Assembly: GCF_016650635.1 (NCBI RefSeq)
Contig: NZ_JAEKFI010000001.1
Location: 744,001-808,000 of the forward strand
Direction: 5' to 3'
DNA length: 64,000 bases
Origin: Pseudomonas sp. TH43
Lineage (GTDB): Bacteria; Pseudomonadota; Gammaproteobacteria; Pseudomonadales; Pseudomonadaceae
Under the pieces are notes generated by a model, which worked only from the letters and a program-made list of their open reading frames with translations, made no database searches and was not told where the DNA came from. The position numbers were made by a program, and so were the translations under genes. Each line of letters opens with the position of its first letter. Position 1 is the stretch's first letter. Positions 8,838 through 17,359 of the stretch are shown piece after piece.

Positions 8838-9812
8838 TTACCAGGAAGAGGATTCGCCGCTGCGCAAGGCCATCTCGCGCCGGCTATTGGCGCGCATTGC
8901 CTTGATCAGCGACACCGTGCCTACCAGCAAGATTGCCGCGCCAAACAGAAAATCGATGTTGTACAGCTGGAAGTCTTGCACTGGCCCGATCAGCAGCACC
9001 CGCACCACCGCAATACCCACCAGCGTGGCGAGGAAGTCGATCCCCGGTTCATCGCGGTAGAACACCAGCAGCAACGGCAGGCACAGCACCAGCAGGAGCA
9101 ACAGCACAACCACCTTGAACGAACCCTTGCGCTCGACACTGAAGGCACATTCGTGCGGCCCGTAAGCCGTGTAATCTTCGTCGCGAATCATCGAGTTTTT
9201 CTCGTTGATGTAGTCGACGCGGTTGTACTTCTGGATCGGCGTAAAGGTGTTGGACATCTCCATCAACGTGGTGATGTTCTTGAAGCGCAGGTCGATACGC
9301 TCGCTGCCCTTGAGGTAATACAGCACCGGTTTGTAGCCGTAACGATAGGTGTCGAACGGAAATTCGGTGACCTGACCCTGCACGCCGATCGGGCGTGGTT
9401 CAAGTTCGGCGTAGGCGCTTTTGTTGGTCGATGACAGGTTGCGACTCAGTGGCTGAACCTTGACTTGCTCAAGGAAGATCGGCGTGACGCCATAGGACCA
9501 CTGCAATGGTTCCAGACGCAGGCGCAGCTCGTTGCGGCTCAGGTCATAGCGGTTGAACGTGCGTTCGGAAACCACCAGTGAACCACTGAGCATGAACTCG
9601 CCGCGCAAGTTGTTGGTGACGCGCAAGGTCAGTTGATCCTTGCCCAACAGCGCCGCTTCAGTGGAGGGCGGCGTGCCGCACCACGCGGTGCTTTCACCGG
9701 CGCCGCCGAGCTGACCGTCACGGTTCTCTTTGAAAATATAAAAGTAACTGGCCCACAGCGTCATCATCAAAAGCAACGCTGTGAGACCGAGGATTTTTTT
9801 GCCCGGACTCAC
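8838..9812 (-). CDS. Membrane protein of unknown function
   Basis: 324 residues. One N-terminal helix (~7-27) is followed by a ~200-residue exported domain rich in beta-type sequence. Three closely spaced C-terminal helices (~227-250, 258-280, 288-308) come next, with a short basic tail (RANSRREMALR). The layout, one helix then an external domain then three helices, resembles the DUF4436 family, but I could not verify this. The end is flanked by REP elements and the gene appears monocistronic. No catalytic motif was found. Confidence 0.8.
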   Translation of the reverse strand: MSPGKKILGLTALLLMMTLWASYFYIFKENRDGQLGGAGESTAWCGTPPSTEAALLGKDQLTLRVTNNLRGEFMLSGSLVVSERTFNRYDLSRNELRLRLEPLQWSYGVTPIFLEQVKVQPLSRNLSSTNKSAYAELEPRPIGVQGQVTEFPFDTYRYGYKPVLYYLKGSERIDLRFKNITTLMEMSNTFTPIQKYNRVDYINEKNSMIRDEDYTAYGPHECAFSVERKGSFKVVVLLLLLVLCLPLLLVFYRDEPGIDFLATLVGIAVVRVLLIGPVQDFQLYNIDFLFGAAILLVGTVSLIKAMRANSRREMALRSGESSSW

Positions 9813-9959
9813 TGATCAGACTCCCTTCTTCGGTTCCATCGTCCAGCCGAAAACCCGCTGGCGACGGCGACTCTACCAAAAGGCCACCATCGACCCAAGG
9901 GAAAATGCCTGATTCATGTGCGTTGTAGGGGTTTCCCCTGCATGCGAAACACCAAACCT

Positions 9960-10120
9960 GTGGCGAGGGGATTTAGCGAAACGTCGCACCGCCCCGATCG
10001 ACTGCGCAGCAGTCGCAACCCCAGCAAACGCGGTTGACCTGTGAGAGCCGGTTGCCAGTTTTCAGGGCCGCTGCGCAGCCCATCGGGGCGGTGCGACGTT
10101 TCGCTAAATTCCCTCGCCAC
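9960..10120. repeat. Long inverted repeat, 39-bp arms
   Basis: Arms 9960-9998 and 10082-10120 are inverted copies matching at 38 of 39 positions (core CGAAACGTCGCACCGCCCCG). They enclose 83 bp that contain a weaker CTGCGCAGC inverted pair. This is a different REP family from the others in the window. The 340-bp gap 9813-10154 holds nothing else visible. Confidence 0.8.
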
Positions 10121-10154
10121 AAGGTTTACACACCACAGGCAGTCAATCCCGCAA

Positions 10155-10634
10155 TCAGCGTCTTCGGAACAGGGGCCTTGGTTCGATGACTGAGCGGCCG
10201 TACAGCACGCTCATCCCCGCCAGGCCCTTCAGTGCATCCTCGGCCGATTTGTCCTCACGCACCGCGAAACTGTCAAAACCGCACTGGCGCATATGGCTGA
10301 GTTGATCGCGCAGCACATCGCCAATCGCCCGCAACTCCCCTGCCCAGCCGAAACGACTGCGCAGCAGATACGCCTGACTGTAAGCACGCCCATCACGAAA
10401 ACTCGGGAAATCCAGTGCGATCAGCGGCAGTGACGCCAGCCACGGGACAAGGCTTTCAACCTCATCGTCGGGTCCCAGCCATACGGCATGGGTCGAAGGT
10501 GATTCCAGCCAATGAGCCAACGGAAGGATCAGCAATCCCGAAGGCCTGGTCAAAGCAGGCTCACGCACCAGCGTCCACGGATCGTCCACCTCAATCCGCG
10601 CCACACCCTGCTCCAGCCGCAGCAGATTGTTCAT
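10155..10634 (-). CDS. DUF934 family protein, partner of sulfite reductase-like gene
   Basis: 159 residues. The start codon overlaps the stop of the upstream reductase gene by four bases (ATGA), so the two are translationally coupled. The protein shows the DUF934 pattern PLIALDFPSFRDGRAYSQA and LLRSRFGWAGELRAIGDVL. DUF934 proteins are regularly encoded next to CysI-type reductases in pseudomonads and are thought to help sulfite or nitrite reduction, but the biochemistry is not settled. No cofactor motif is visible. An inverted repeat follows. Confidence 0.87.
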   Translation of the reverse strand: MNNLLRLEQGVARIEVDDPWTLVREPALTRPSGLLILPLAHWLESPSTHAVWLGPDDEVESLVPWLASLPLIALDFPSFRDGRAYSQAYLLRSRFGWAGELRAIGDVLRDQLSHMRQCGFDSFAVREDKSAEDALKGLAGMSVLYGRSVIEPRPLFRRR

Positions 10635-12304
10635 GCCGGCACCTCCAGCACCTTCGGGTAGACCCGTTCCTTGAACGGCTCCAGGCCGATCCGCGCCAAC
10701 GTATCGACAAACAGCTCCTCGCTCTCGCGATAGCGCACAAACGTGCCGATGATCCGTTCGATTACCTGCGGTACTTCGGCAGCGCTGAACGATGGACCGA
10801 TGACTTTGCCCAGCGCACTGTTTTTGCCCTGCGCGCCGCCGAGGGTGATCTGGTACCACTCGCTGCCGTTCTTATCGACGCCAAGGATGCCGATATTGCC
10901 GATGTGGTGATGGCCGCAAGCGTTTATACAGCCCGAGATGTTCAGGCTGATGTCGCCCAGATCGTGCAGGTAATCGAGGTTGTCGAAGCGCGCCTGAATC
11001 GCCTGAGCAATCGGGATCGATTTGGCGTTGGCCAATGCGCAGAAGTCACCGCCGGGGCAAGCAATGATGTCGGTCAGCAAGCCGACGTTGGCACTGCCCA
11101 GATCGTGTTTGCACGCCAGTTGCCACAGCGCATGGAGGTCTGACTTGGGCACATCCGGCAGGACGATATTTTGCTCATGCGCAATGCGGATTTCGCCAAA
11201 ACCAAAACGCTGCGACCAGTCCGCCACTGCCAGCATCTGTACGCCCGTGACATCTCCCGGCGGCGAGGCCATACCCGGTTTGGTCGACAGCACCACACTG
11301 GTGTAACCCGGTTTTTTATGCGGCTGCACGTTACGCGCGACCCAACGGGCGAACGCCGGGCTCTCGGCCAGACGCGTGCCGAAGTCCAGATCGGTGTCGG
11401 GCAAGGTGTGATAGATCGGCGGCACGAAAGCACTGGCGACGCGCTGATATTCAGCCTCGGTCAACTGCGCGGGGCCGTCCTTGAGGTGCTGCCACTCTTC
11501 TTCGACTTCCTTGGCGAAGGCCTCTATGCCCAGTGCCTTGACCAGAATTTTGATGCGCGCCTTGTACTTGTTGTCTCGACGACCGTGGCGGTTGTAGACC
11601 CGCAAAACGGCTTCGACGTAGGACAGCAAATGCTGCCACGGCAACCCTTCGCGAATCTGCAAACCGAGAATCGGCGTGCGCCCCAACCCGCCGCCGACGA
11701 TCACCCGCAACAGCATTTGCCCGTCACGACCGGGGTAAAGGTACAGACCGATGTCATGCATCATGATCGCTGCGCGGTCCTGTTTCGCCGAGCAGATGGC
11801 GATCTTGAATTTGCGCGGTAAAAAGAGGAATTCCGGGTTGATCGTCGACCACTGCCGCAGGATTTCGGCGAGCGGTCGCGGGTCGATCATTTCGTCCGCC
11901 GCAACCCCGGCAAAAGCTTCAGTGGTGATGTTGCGCACGCAGTTGCCGGAGGTCTGGATCGCATGCATGTTGACCTGCGCCAGGCGTTCGAGAATGTCCG
12001 GTACTTCAGCCAGTTCGATCCAGTTGAACTGCATGTTCTGCCGCGTGGTGAAGTGACCATAGCCACGGTCGTAATCGCTGGCAATGCTCGCCAACGTGCG
12101 CATCTGCTCAGCGCTCAACGTGCCATAGGGGATCGCCACTCGTAGCATGTAAGCGTGCTTTTGCATGTACAGGCCGTTTTGCAGACGCAGCGGCAGAAAC
12201 TCTTCTTCGCTCAATTCCCCGGCCATGAAGCGCTCGACCTGATCGCGAAACTGCGCAACGCGTTCGAACACCAGCGCCCGGTCGTAATCATCGTACTGAT
12301 ACAT
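10631..12304 (-). CDS. Siroheme nitrite/sulfite reductase hemoprotein (CysI-type paralog)
   Basis: 557 residues of the one-chain ferredoxin-type sulfite/nitrite reductase family. TSGNCVRNITT and the ligands CPGGDFC (Cx5C) and CINACGHHH (Cx3C) bind the coupled 4Fe-4S cluster and siroheme. The chain reduces sulfite to sulfide or nitrite to ammonia in the cytoplasm. The sequence differs from the CysI I remember for Pseudomonas sulfate assimilation (different N-terminal stretch and a longer tail). It matches better the paralog found beside ccoN4 in P. aeruginosa (PA4130). It is divergent from ccoN here, as expected for that locus. I therefore give no cysI symbol. Confidence 0.9.
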   Translation of the reverse strand: MYQYDDYDRALVFERVAQFRDQVERFMAGELSEEEFLPLRLQNGLYMQKHAYMLRVAIPYGTLSAEQMRTLASIASDYDRGYGHFTTRQNMQFNWIELAEVPDILERLAQVNMHAIQTSGNCVRNITTEAFAGVAADEMIDPRPLAEILRQWSTINPEFLFLPRKFKIAICSAKQDRAAIMMHDIGLYLYPGRDGQMLLRVIVGGGLGRTPILGLQIREGLPWQHLLSYVEAVLRVYNRHGRRDNKYKARIKILVKALGIEAFAKEVEEEWQHLKDGPAQLTEAEYQRVASAFVPPIYHTLPDTDLDFGTRLAESPAFARWVARNVQPHKKPGYTSVVLSTKPGMASPPGDVTGVQMLAVADWSQRFGFGEIRIAHEQNIVLPDVPKSDLHALWQLACKHDLGSANVGLLTDIIACPGGDFCALANAKSIPIAQAIQARFDNLDYLHDLGDISLNISGCINACGHHHIGNIGILGVDKNGSEWYQITLGGAQGKNSALGKVIGPSFSAAEVPQVIERIIGTFVRYRESEELFVDTLARIGLEPFKERVYPKVLEVPA

Positions 12305-12339
12305 GCAACTGCCACCTCATCAGGAATGCGCACAATTCC

Positions 12340-12414
12340 TGTAGGAGCAGAGCTTGCTCGCGAACGCGGTGTGTCAGACACACCGCGTTCGCGAGCAAGC
12401 TCTGCTCCTACAGA
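12340..12414. repeat. Near-perfect REP palindrome in the divergent promoter region
   Basis: CTGTAGGAGCAGAGCTTGC... and its inverted copy meet around 12376 with almost no loop. The element lies in the 329-bp interval between the reductase and ccoN starts. I found no convincing Anr or other operator there. Confidence 0.8.
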
Positions 12415-12633
12415 TTTGCATGCACTATGCCCATGCAGCGCAGTTCATTACAGATTCACCTGAAACGATAAAAACCGTATCAGGGCGCGGCAGAACGCCG
12501 CAGGCAGCACTTCAATCTGATCCGCACAAATGAATAATTCCTGAGCCTGTTTTGTTTCTGGCGGTGTTCCTACAGTGCAGTCCATGCCAGACCGGGTGGC
12601 CTGGCAAGACTTGCAACCGTGGATGAACTGACC

Positions 12634-14061
12634 ATGAGTACAGCAACAATCGGACAGGCTTATAACTACAAGGTCGTCCGCCAATTCGTCATTGCGACTA
12701 TTTTCTGGGGCGTCGTGGGTATGGCGATGGGTGTCTTTATCGCCTCGCAACTGGTATGGCCGGAAATGAATCTGGACCTGCCGTGGACCACCTTCGGACG
12801 CCTGCGGCCATTGCACACCAGCCTGGTGATTTTCGGTTTCGCCGGCAGCGCACAATTCGCCGCCAGCTACTACGCGGTGCAGCGCACCTGCCAGGTCCGG
12901 CTGTATTCGGACAAACTGGCCGCGTTCACGTTTTGGGGCTGGCAATCGGTGATCGTGGTCATGCTGATCACCCTGCCGATGGGCTACACCACCACCAAGG
13001 AATACGCCGAGATCGAATTCTCCGGCGCGGTGTGGATGGCGGTGGTCTGGGTGGCGTACGCCGTGGTGTTCTTCACTACCGTGGTGCAGCGCAAGACCAA
13101 ACACATCTACGTCGGCAACTGGTTTTTCGGCGCGTTCATCCTGGTGATCGCCATGCTCCATGTGGTCAATCACTTGTCGATCCCGGTCGACTGGTTCAAA
13201 TCGTATCCGGTGTATTCGGGCGCCACCGACGCCATGGTGCAGTGGTGGTACGGGCACAACGCGGTGGGGTTCTTCCTGACCACCGGGTTCCTCGGGATGA
13301 TGTATTACTTCGTGCCGAAACAGGTCAATCGCCCGGTGTATTCGTACCGGCTTTCGATCGTACACTTTTGGGCGCTGATCACCCTGTACATATGGGCCGG
13401 CCCGCACCATTTGCACTACACCGCGCTGCCGGACTGGGCGCAGTCGCTGGGCATGGCGATGTCACTGATTCTGCTGGCACCGAGCTGGGGCGGAATGATC
13501 AACGGCATGATGACCTTGTCCGGGGCCTGGCATAAGTTACGCACCGACCCGATCCTGCGTTTCCTCGTGCTGTCGCTGGCGTTCTACGGCATGTCGACCT
13601 TTGAAGGCCCGATGATGGCGATCAAGACCGTCAACGCCCTCTCCCACTACACCGACTGGACCATCGGCCACGTTCACGCCGGCGCACTCGGCTGGGTGGC
13701 AATGATTACCTTCGGCGCGACCTATCACATGGTGCCGAAAGTCTTCGGACGCGAGCAGATGTTCAGCACGCCGCTGATCAACCTGCACTTTTGGCTGGCG
13801 ACTATCGGCACCGTGCTTTATATCGCTTCGATGTGGGTCAACGGCATCACGCAGGGCCTGATGTGGCGGGCGATCAATGAGGACGGCACGCTGACCTACT
13901 CGTTCGTCGAGGCGCTGCAAGCGAGTCATCCGGGGTTCATCGTGCGCTTTGCCGGCGGGGTGTTCTTCCTCAGCGGGATGTTGTTGATGGCCTACAACGT
14001 ATGGCGCACCGTGCGCGTTGCGGACGTGGCGCTGGCCAGCCGTGAAGCGCAGATCGCCTGA
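12634..14061 (+). CDS. ccoN: Orphan cbb3-type cytochrome c oxidase subunit I (CcoN)
   Basis: 475 residues from the ATG at 12634; an in-frame ATG also occurs at 12619. About twelve transmembrane helices are present. The heme and copper ligands are visible: RPLHTSL (low-spin heme), [10 protein letters not shown] and WAGPHHLHY (CuB), and [10 protein letters not shown] (both hemes). It reduces oxygen to water with electrons from c-type cytochromes and pumps protons. No ccoO or ccoP follows, only a ccoQ-like gene, so it must borrow these subunits from a complete cco operon. That fits the orphan ccoN4-ccoQ4 pair of P. aeruginosa, whose isoforms have been linked to cyanide tolerance (from memory). 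Confidence 0.92.
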   Translation: MSTATIGQAYNYKVVRQFVIATIFWGVVGMAMGVFIASQLVWPEMNLDLPWTTFGRLRPLHTSLVIFGFAGSAQFAASYYAVQRTCQVRLYSDKLAAFTFWGWQSVIVVMLITLPMGYTTTKEYAEIEFSGAVWMAVVWVAYAVVFFTTVVQRKTKHIYVGNWFFGAFILVIAMLHVVNHLSIPVDWFKSYPVYSGATDAMVQWWYGHNAVGFFLTTGFLGMMYYFVPKQVNRPVYSYRLSIVHFWALITLYIWAGPHHLHYTALPDWAQSLGMAMSLILLAPSWGGMINGMMTLSGAWHKLRTDPILRFLVLSLAFYGMSTFEGPMMAIKTVNALSHYTDWTIGHVHAGALGWVAMITFGATYHMVPKVFGREQMFSTPLINLHFWLATIGTVLYIASMWVNGITQGLMWRAINEDGTLTYSFVEALQASHPGFIVRFAGGVFFLSGMLLMAYNVWRTVRVADVALASREAQIA

Positions 14062-14076
14062 GGCAGGGAGCCGCAG

Positions 14077-14298
14077 ATGATGGAAGTTTTCTTGAATATA
14101 TTGGGAGTGGTGTTTCTGTGGCTGGCGGTGGAGTACTGCTTGCGCCATCAGACCGCAGAAAGCCTTGATGACGCCAGCATGGTGCCGTTTGCCGATGATC
14201 CGGAGGTGGCGCGGCGGGTTGAACTGGCGACTGGTAAAACCGTAACCGCGGTGGCGCCGGAAGTCGCCAAACCGGGGTGGGGCAATCTGGATATGTGA
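14077..14298 (+). CDS. CcoQ-like small oxidase subunit
   Basis: 73 residues, 15 bp after ccoN and preceded by CAGGGAGCCGCAG. There is one N-terminal transmembrane helix (~4-20), then an acidic segment DDASMVPFADDPEVARRVE, which is the CcoQ pattern seen also in the main cbb3 operons, and a C-terminal ...WGNLDM. It probably stabilises the oxidase complex. The tandem repeat array starts just behind its stop codon. Confidence 0.85.
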   Translation: MMEVFLNILGVVFLWLAVEYCLRHQTAESLDDASMVPFADDPEVARRVELATGKTVTAVAPEVAKPGWGNLDM

Positions 14299-14312
14299 GG
14301 AGAGTCAGTGGG

Positions 14313-15275
14313 ATGCCCCTCACCCTAGCCCTCTCCCGAGGGAGAGGGAACTGACCGCGTTGTACTTTCGAGGTACGCCGACCTGTAACATCGAAGTTGA
14401 ATGCAATAACAGCAACAACGTCGATCCGCTCCCTTTCCCCATTGCCCCCCAGGGGGAGAGGGAACTGACCGCGTTGTACTTTCGAGGTACACCGACCTGT
14501 AACATCGAAGTTGAATGCAATAACAGCAACAACGTCGATCTGCTCCCTTTCCCCATTGCCCCCTGGGGGAGAGGGAACTGACCGCGTTGTACTTTCGAGG
14601 TACACCGACCTGTAACATCGAAGTTGAATGCAATAACAGCAACAACATCGATCCGCTCCCTTTCCCCCTCGCCCCCCTGGGTGAGAGGGAACTGACCGCG
14701 TTGTACTTTCGAGGTACACCGACCTGTAACATCGAAGTTGAATGCAATAACAGCAACAACGTCGATCTGCGCCCTTTCCCCCTCGCCCCCTGCGGGAGAG
14801 GGAACTGACCGCGTTGTACTTTCGAGGTACACCGACCTGTAACATCGAAGTTGAATGCAATAACAGCAACAACGTCGATCTGCTCCCTTTCACCCTTGCC
14901 CACCTGGGGGAGAGGGAACTGACCGCGTTGTACTTTCGAGGTACACCGATCTGTAACATCGAAGTTGAATGCAATAACAGCAACAACGTCGATCTGCTCC
15001 CTTTCCCCCTCGCCCCCCTGGGTGAGAGGGAACTGACCGCGTTGTACTTTCGAGGTACACCGACCTGTAACATCGAAGTTGAATGCAATAACAGCAACAA
15101 CGTCGATCTGCTCCCTTTCACCCTTGCCCCCCTGGGGGAGAGGGAACTGACCGCGTTGTACTTTCGAGGTACGCCGACCTGTAACATCGAAGTTGAATGC
15201 AATAACAGCAACAACGTCGATCTGCTCCCTTTCCCCCTCGCCCCCCTGGGGGAGAGGGTTGGGGTGAGGGGGTAA
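14313..15275. repeat. Tandem array, 8 copies of a 113-114 bp unit
   Basis: The word CTGACCGCGTTGTACTTTCG recurs at 14351, 14465, 14578, 14692, 14805, 14919, 15033 and 15147, spaced 114, 113, 114, 113, 114, 114 and 114 bp. Each unit has a nearly invariant ~85-bp part ending CAACAACGTCGAT. The rest is a variable C-run/G-run palindrome of the type CTCCCTTTCCCC...GGGGGAGAGGGA. The left edge carries CCCCTCACCCTAGCCCTCTC and the right edge the complementary GAGAGGGTTGGGGTGAGGGG, so the array fills the inside of one palindromic element. Both strands lack stop codons over long stretches, but I see no start or ribosome site and do not call a gene. Confidence 0.93.
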
Positions 15276-15285
15276 GCTTTTGATC

Positions 15286-15777
15286 TTAACCGCGGTCGCG
15301 GGGGATCAGGCTTTGCAGTTGCTGGGCGAGGAAGTTGGCGTCAAAGGCAAACGTGTCGGGGTCTTTCAGGCCATTGGTCTTGCGCCACTGCCACTCGCCG
15401 TCCGGCAACCCCACCAGCGAAATACTGCCGTAGCGCGCCGCCGTCAGGCCCATCACCGCCAGTGAAATCTGGCCAGCATTGCCCATCACATCGGGCACGA
15501 ACTCCACCGGTTTGCCGGCGATCACGATGCTCAGCTTTTCAGTCTTGAAGGTCGAAGTCTCCACCGGGGTACTCGGGCCGAAAGCTACATACGCTTCGCG
15601 ACTCACTTCCAGCAGATGCGGCGCCTGAACTGGTTCCAGCCATTGCTGGATGTGGCTGAACAGTTCGGTGATGCGTGTTGCCCACGTCTGTGACTGGGTT
15701 TCGAACAATTGCTTCTTGTGGGCTTCACTCTCGGCATAGTGACGAAGCATTTCGCCCAGCTGTTGTACGTCTTTCAT
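15286..15777 (-). CDS. Conserved hypothetical protein
   Basis: 163 residues from the ATG at 15777, which has AAGGAA upstream. The longer frame to 15867 lacks a ribosome site. The N-terminal ~60 residues are helical and charged (QLGEMLRHYAESEAHKKQLFETQ). The rest looks like a mixed alpha/beta domain with KLSIVIAGKPVEFVPD and SISLVGLPDGEWQWRK. There is no signal peptide, membrane segment or known motif. I cannot assign a function. Its end abuts the repeat array. Confidence 0.75.
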   Translation of the reverse strand: MKDVQQLGEMLRHYAESEAHKKQLFETQSQTWATRITELFSHIQQWLEPVQAPHLLEVSREAYVAFGPSTPVETSTFKTEKLSIVIAGKPVEFVPDVMGNAGQISLAVMGLTAARYGSISLVGLPDGEWQWRKTNGLKDPDTFAFDANFLAQQLQSLIPRDRG

Positions 15778-15969
15778 CGGTACGTTCCTTGGTGAGCCTG
15801 CGTTCCCCGATAGTGACAGATCGAAGCGCCGACGTACGTTAAACCTCAGAAACCGACACCGGGACACTTTGCAAAAGGATCAACGGTACAGTTTGCCTGG
15901 CACTGGCATGCGCTCGTGAACAAATGGACACTCTGCCGAAGACCAACCTTAATAACCAAGGGAAATCCA

Positions 15970-16662
15970 ATGCGCACCATCGGCCTGATCGGCGGCATGA
16001 GCTGGGAGTCCAGCGCCGAATACTATCGCCTCATCAATCAACAGGTTCGTGATCGTCTCGGCCCGTTGCGATCGGCACAACTGCTGATGTACAGCGTCGA
16101 TTTCGGCCCGGTCGAACAGGCCCAGCACGCCGGACGCTGGGACGACGCAGCAGCGATTCTGGTGGATGCGGCGCGCAGGCTTGAGGCCGGCGGTGCCGAA
16201 TGCGTGGTGCTGTGTACCAATACCATGCACAAGGTGGCGGAGCAGATTAAGGCGGCAATCACTATTCCATTCCTGCACATTGCCGAGCCGGCGGCGCAGG
16301 CAGCGTTGGCGATTGATGCGCGTACGGTCGGGCTGCTCGGTACGGCGTTCACCATGGAGCAGGACTTTCTCAAGGAGCGTCTGATTGCTCAGGGTCTGAC
16401 GGTTCTGGTGCCAGACGAAGCGGAACGCAAGGATGTCCATCGGATCATCTACGACGAGCTGTGTGTCGGGGTGATCAGCGAGGCATCGCGCAAGATTTAC
16501 CAACAGATAATCGAGTCGCTGACGGCGCGTGGTGCCCAGGCCATCATTCTCGGCTGCACCGAAATCGGCCTGCTGATCAAACCCGAACACAGTGCCCTGC
16601 CCCTGCTCGACACCACCGAACTGCATGCACAGTCGGCAGTGGCGTTCGCGCTGAACGACTGA
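15970..16662 (+). CDS. Aspartate/glutamate racemase family protein
   Basis: 230 residues from the ATG at 15970 with AAGGGAAATCCA upstream; the frame is open further 5' but lacks protein character. The family hallmarks are IGLIGGMSWESSAEYYR at the start, VVLCTNTMHK (first catalytic Cys) and IILGCTEIGLL (second Cys). The two cysteines act as acid and base in cofactor-free racemisation of acidic amino acids. The true substrate (aspartate, or a hydantoin or malate-type compound) is not determined by sequence. The gene is convergent with the acetyltransferase gene, with one base between the stop codons. Confidence 0.9.
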   Translation: MRTIGLIGGMSWESSAEYYRLINQQVRDRLGPLRSAQLLMYSVDFGPVEQAQHAGRWDDAAAILVDAARRLEAGGAECVVLCTNTMHKVAEQIKAAITIPFLHIAEPAAQAALAIDARTVGLLGTAFTMEQDFLKERLIAQGLTVLVPDEAERKDVHRIIYDELCVGVISEASRKIYQQIIESLTARGAQAIILGCTEIGLLIKPEHSALPLLDTTELHAQSAVAFALND

Positions 16663-16663
16663 G

Positions 16664-17182
16664 TCAGGTGTTTGGGCGGTTGCGCAGACGGGCCATACTC
16701 AGGGCGTCGACCCATTGCCCGTCGCGCACGGCGTAATCGCGGAACAGGCCCTCGGTCTCGAAACCGAACTTGCGGTAGAGACCGATGGCCGCCTCGTTAT
16801 CGGCGTACACCGACAGCTCGACACGGTGCAGATTCATCCAGTTGTCGGCGACGTCCAGCGCCGCTGCCAGCAATGCCGAACCCACACCCTTGCCCTGCCA
16901 CGCCACCGCAACGGCCATGCCGATGCTGCCGGCGTGGCTGCGGCGAATCCGCGAAAAGTTTTCCAGGCCCAGATTGCCGATCACCCCACCCTGATGCAGC
17001 GCCACCAGCTGCAACACGCGCTCGTTGTCTGGCATCAGTCGCTTGCGCCAGATCTCGGTGGATTGAAACGGCATTTGTAGCACTTGCCGGGTTACAGCCG
17101 GATCGTTGTAGAGCGCAGTGATGCCCTCGACATGAGATTCGTTGAAACGCTCGATATGAATGGCGGGGTTGTGCTCGGGCAT
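16664..17182 (-). CDS. GNAT family N-acetyltransferase
   Basis: 172 residues from the ATG at 17182; an in-frame start at 17242 is also possible. The acetyl-CoA loop QGKGVGSALLAAALD (QxxGxG/A) and a downstream VYADNEAAIGLYRKFGFETEG motif B are clear. FRDYAVRDGQWVDALSMARL resembles the RimJ/RimL and SpeG branch. It acetylates an amino group of an unknown protein or small molecule in the cytoplasm. It is preceded by a REP hairpin. Confidence 0.88.
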   Translation of the reverse strand: MPEHNPAIHIERFNESHVEGITALYNDPAVTRQVLQMPFQSTEIWRKRLMPDNERVLQLVALHQGGVIGNLGLENFSRIRRSHAGSIGMAVAVAWQGKGVGSALLAAALDVADNWMNLHRVELSVYADNEAAIGLYRKFGFETEGLFRDYAVRDGQWVDALSMARLRNRPNT

Positions 17183-17247
17183 GACGGATCTGTCCGTGAT
17201 CGATGTGTGGCCGACCACTCTAAACCGCTCTATCAAATACATACAAA

Positions 17248-17341
17248 CTGTAGGAGCTGCCGAAGGCTGCGATCTTTTGATCTTGTATTTTAAAAATCAA
17301 AATCCACATCAAAAGATCGCAGCCTTCGGCAGCTCCTACAG
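17248..17341. repeat. REP hairpin (GGAGCTGCCGAAGGCTGCGATC family)
   Basis: The arms CTGTAGGAGCTGCCGAAGGC... and their inverted copy share about 36 bp and enclose an AT-rich centre with TTTTGATC and GATC words. It separates two leftward genes. Confidence 0.85.
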
Positions 17342-17359
17342 GGGAATGGGGCATTGGGG

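Noticed and set aside
12305..12633. Anr box between the reductase and ccoN genes
   Set aside because: A loose TTCAATCTGATC word occurs near 12510, but it does not fit TTGAT-N4-ATCAA.
13970..15214. 414-codon minus-strand frame through the tandem array
   Set aside because: It arises because one stop-free unit is copied eight times; it has no ribosome site and runs into the antisense of ccoN.
14313..15275. CRISPR array
   Set aside because: The units are 113-114 bp and the parts between constant segments are variants of one hairpin rather than unique spacers. No cas genes are nearby.
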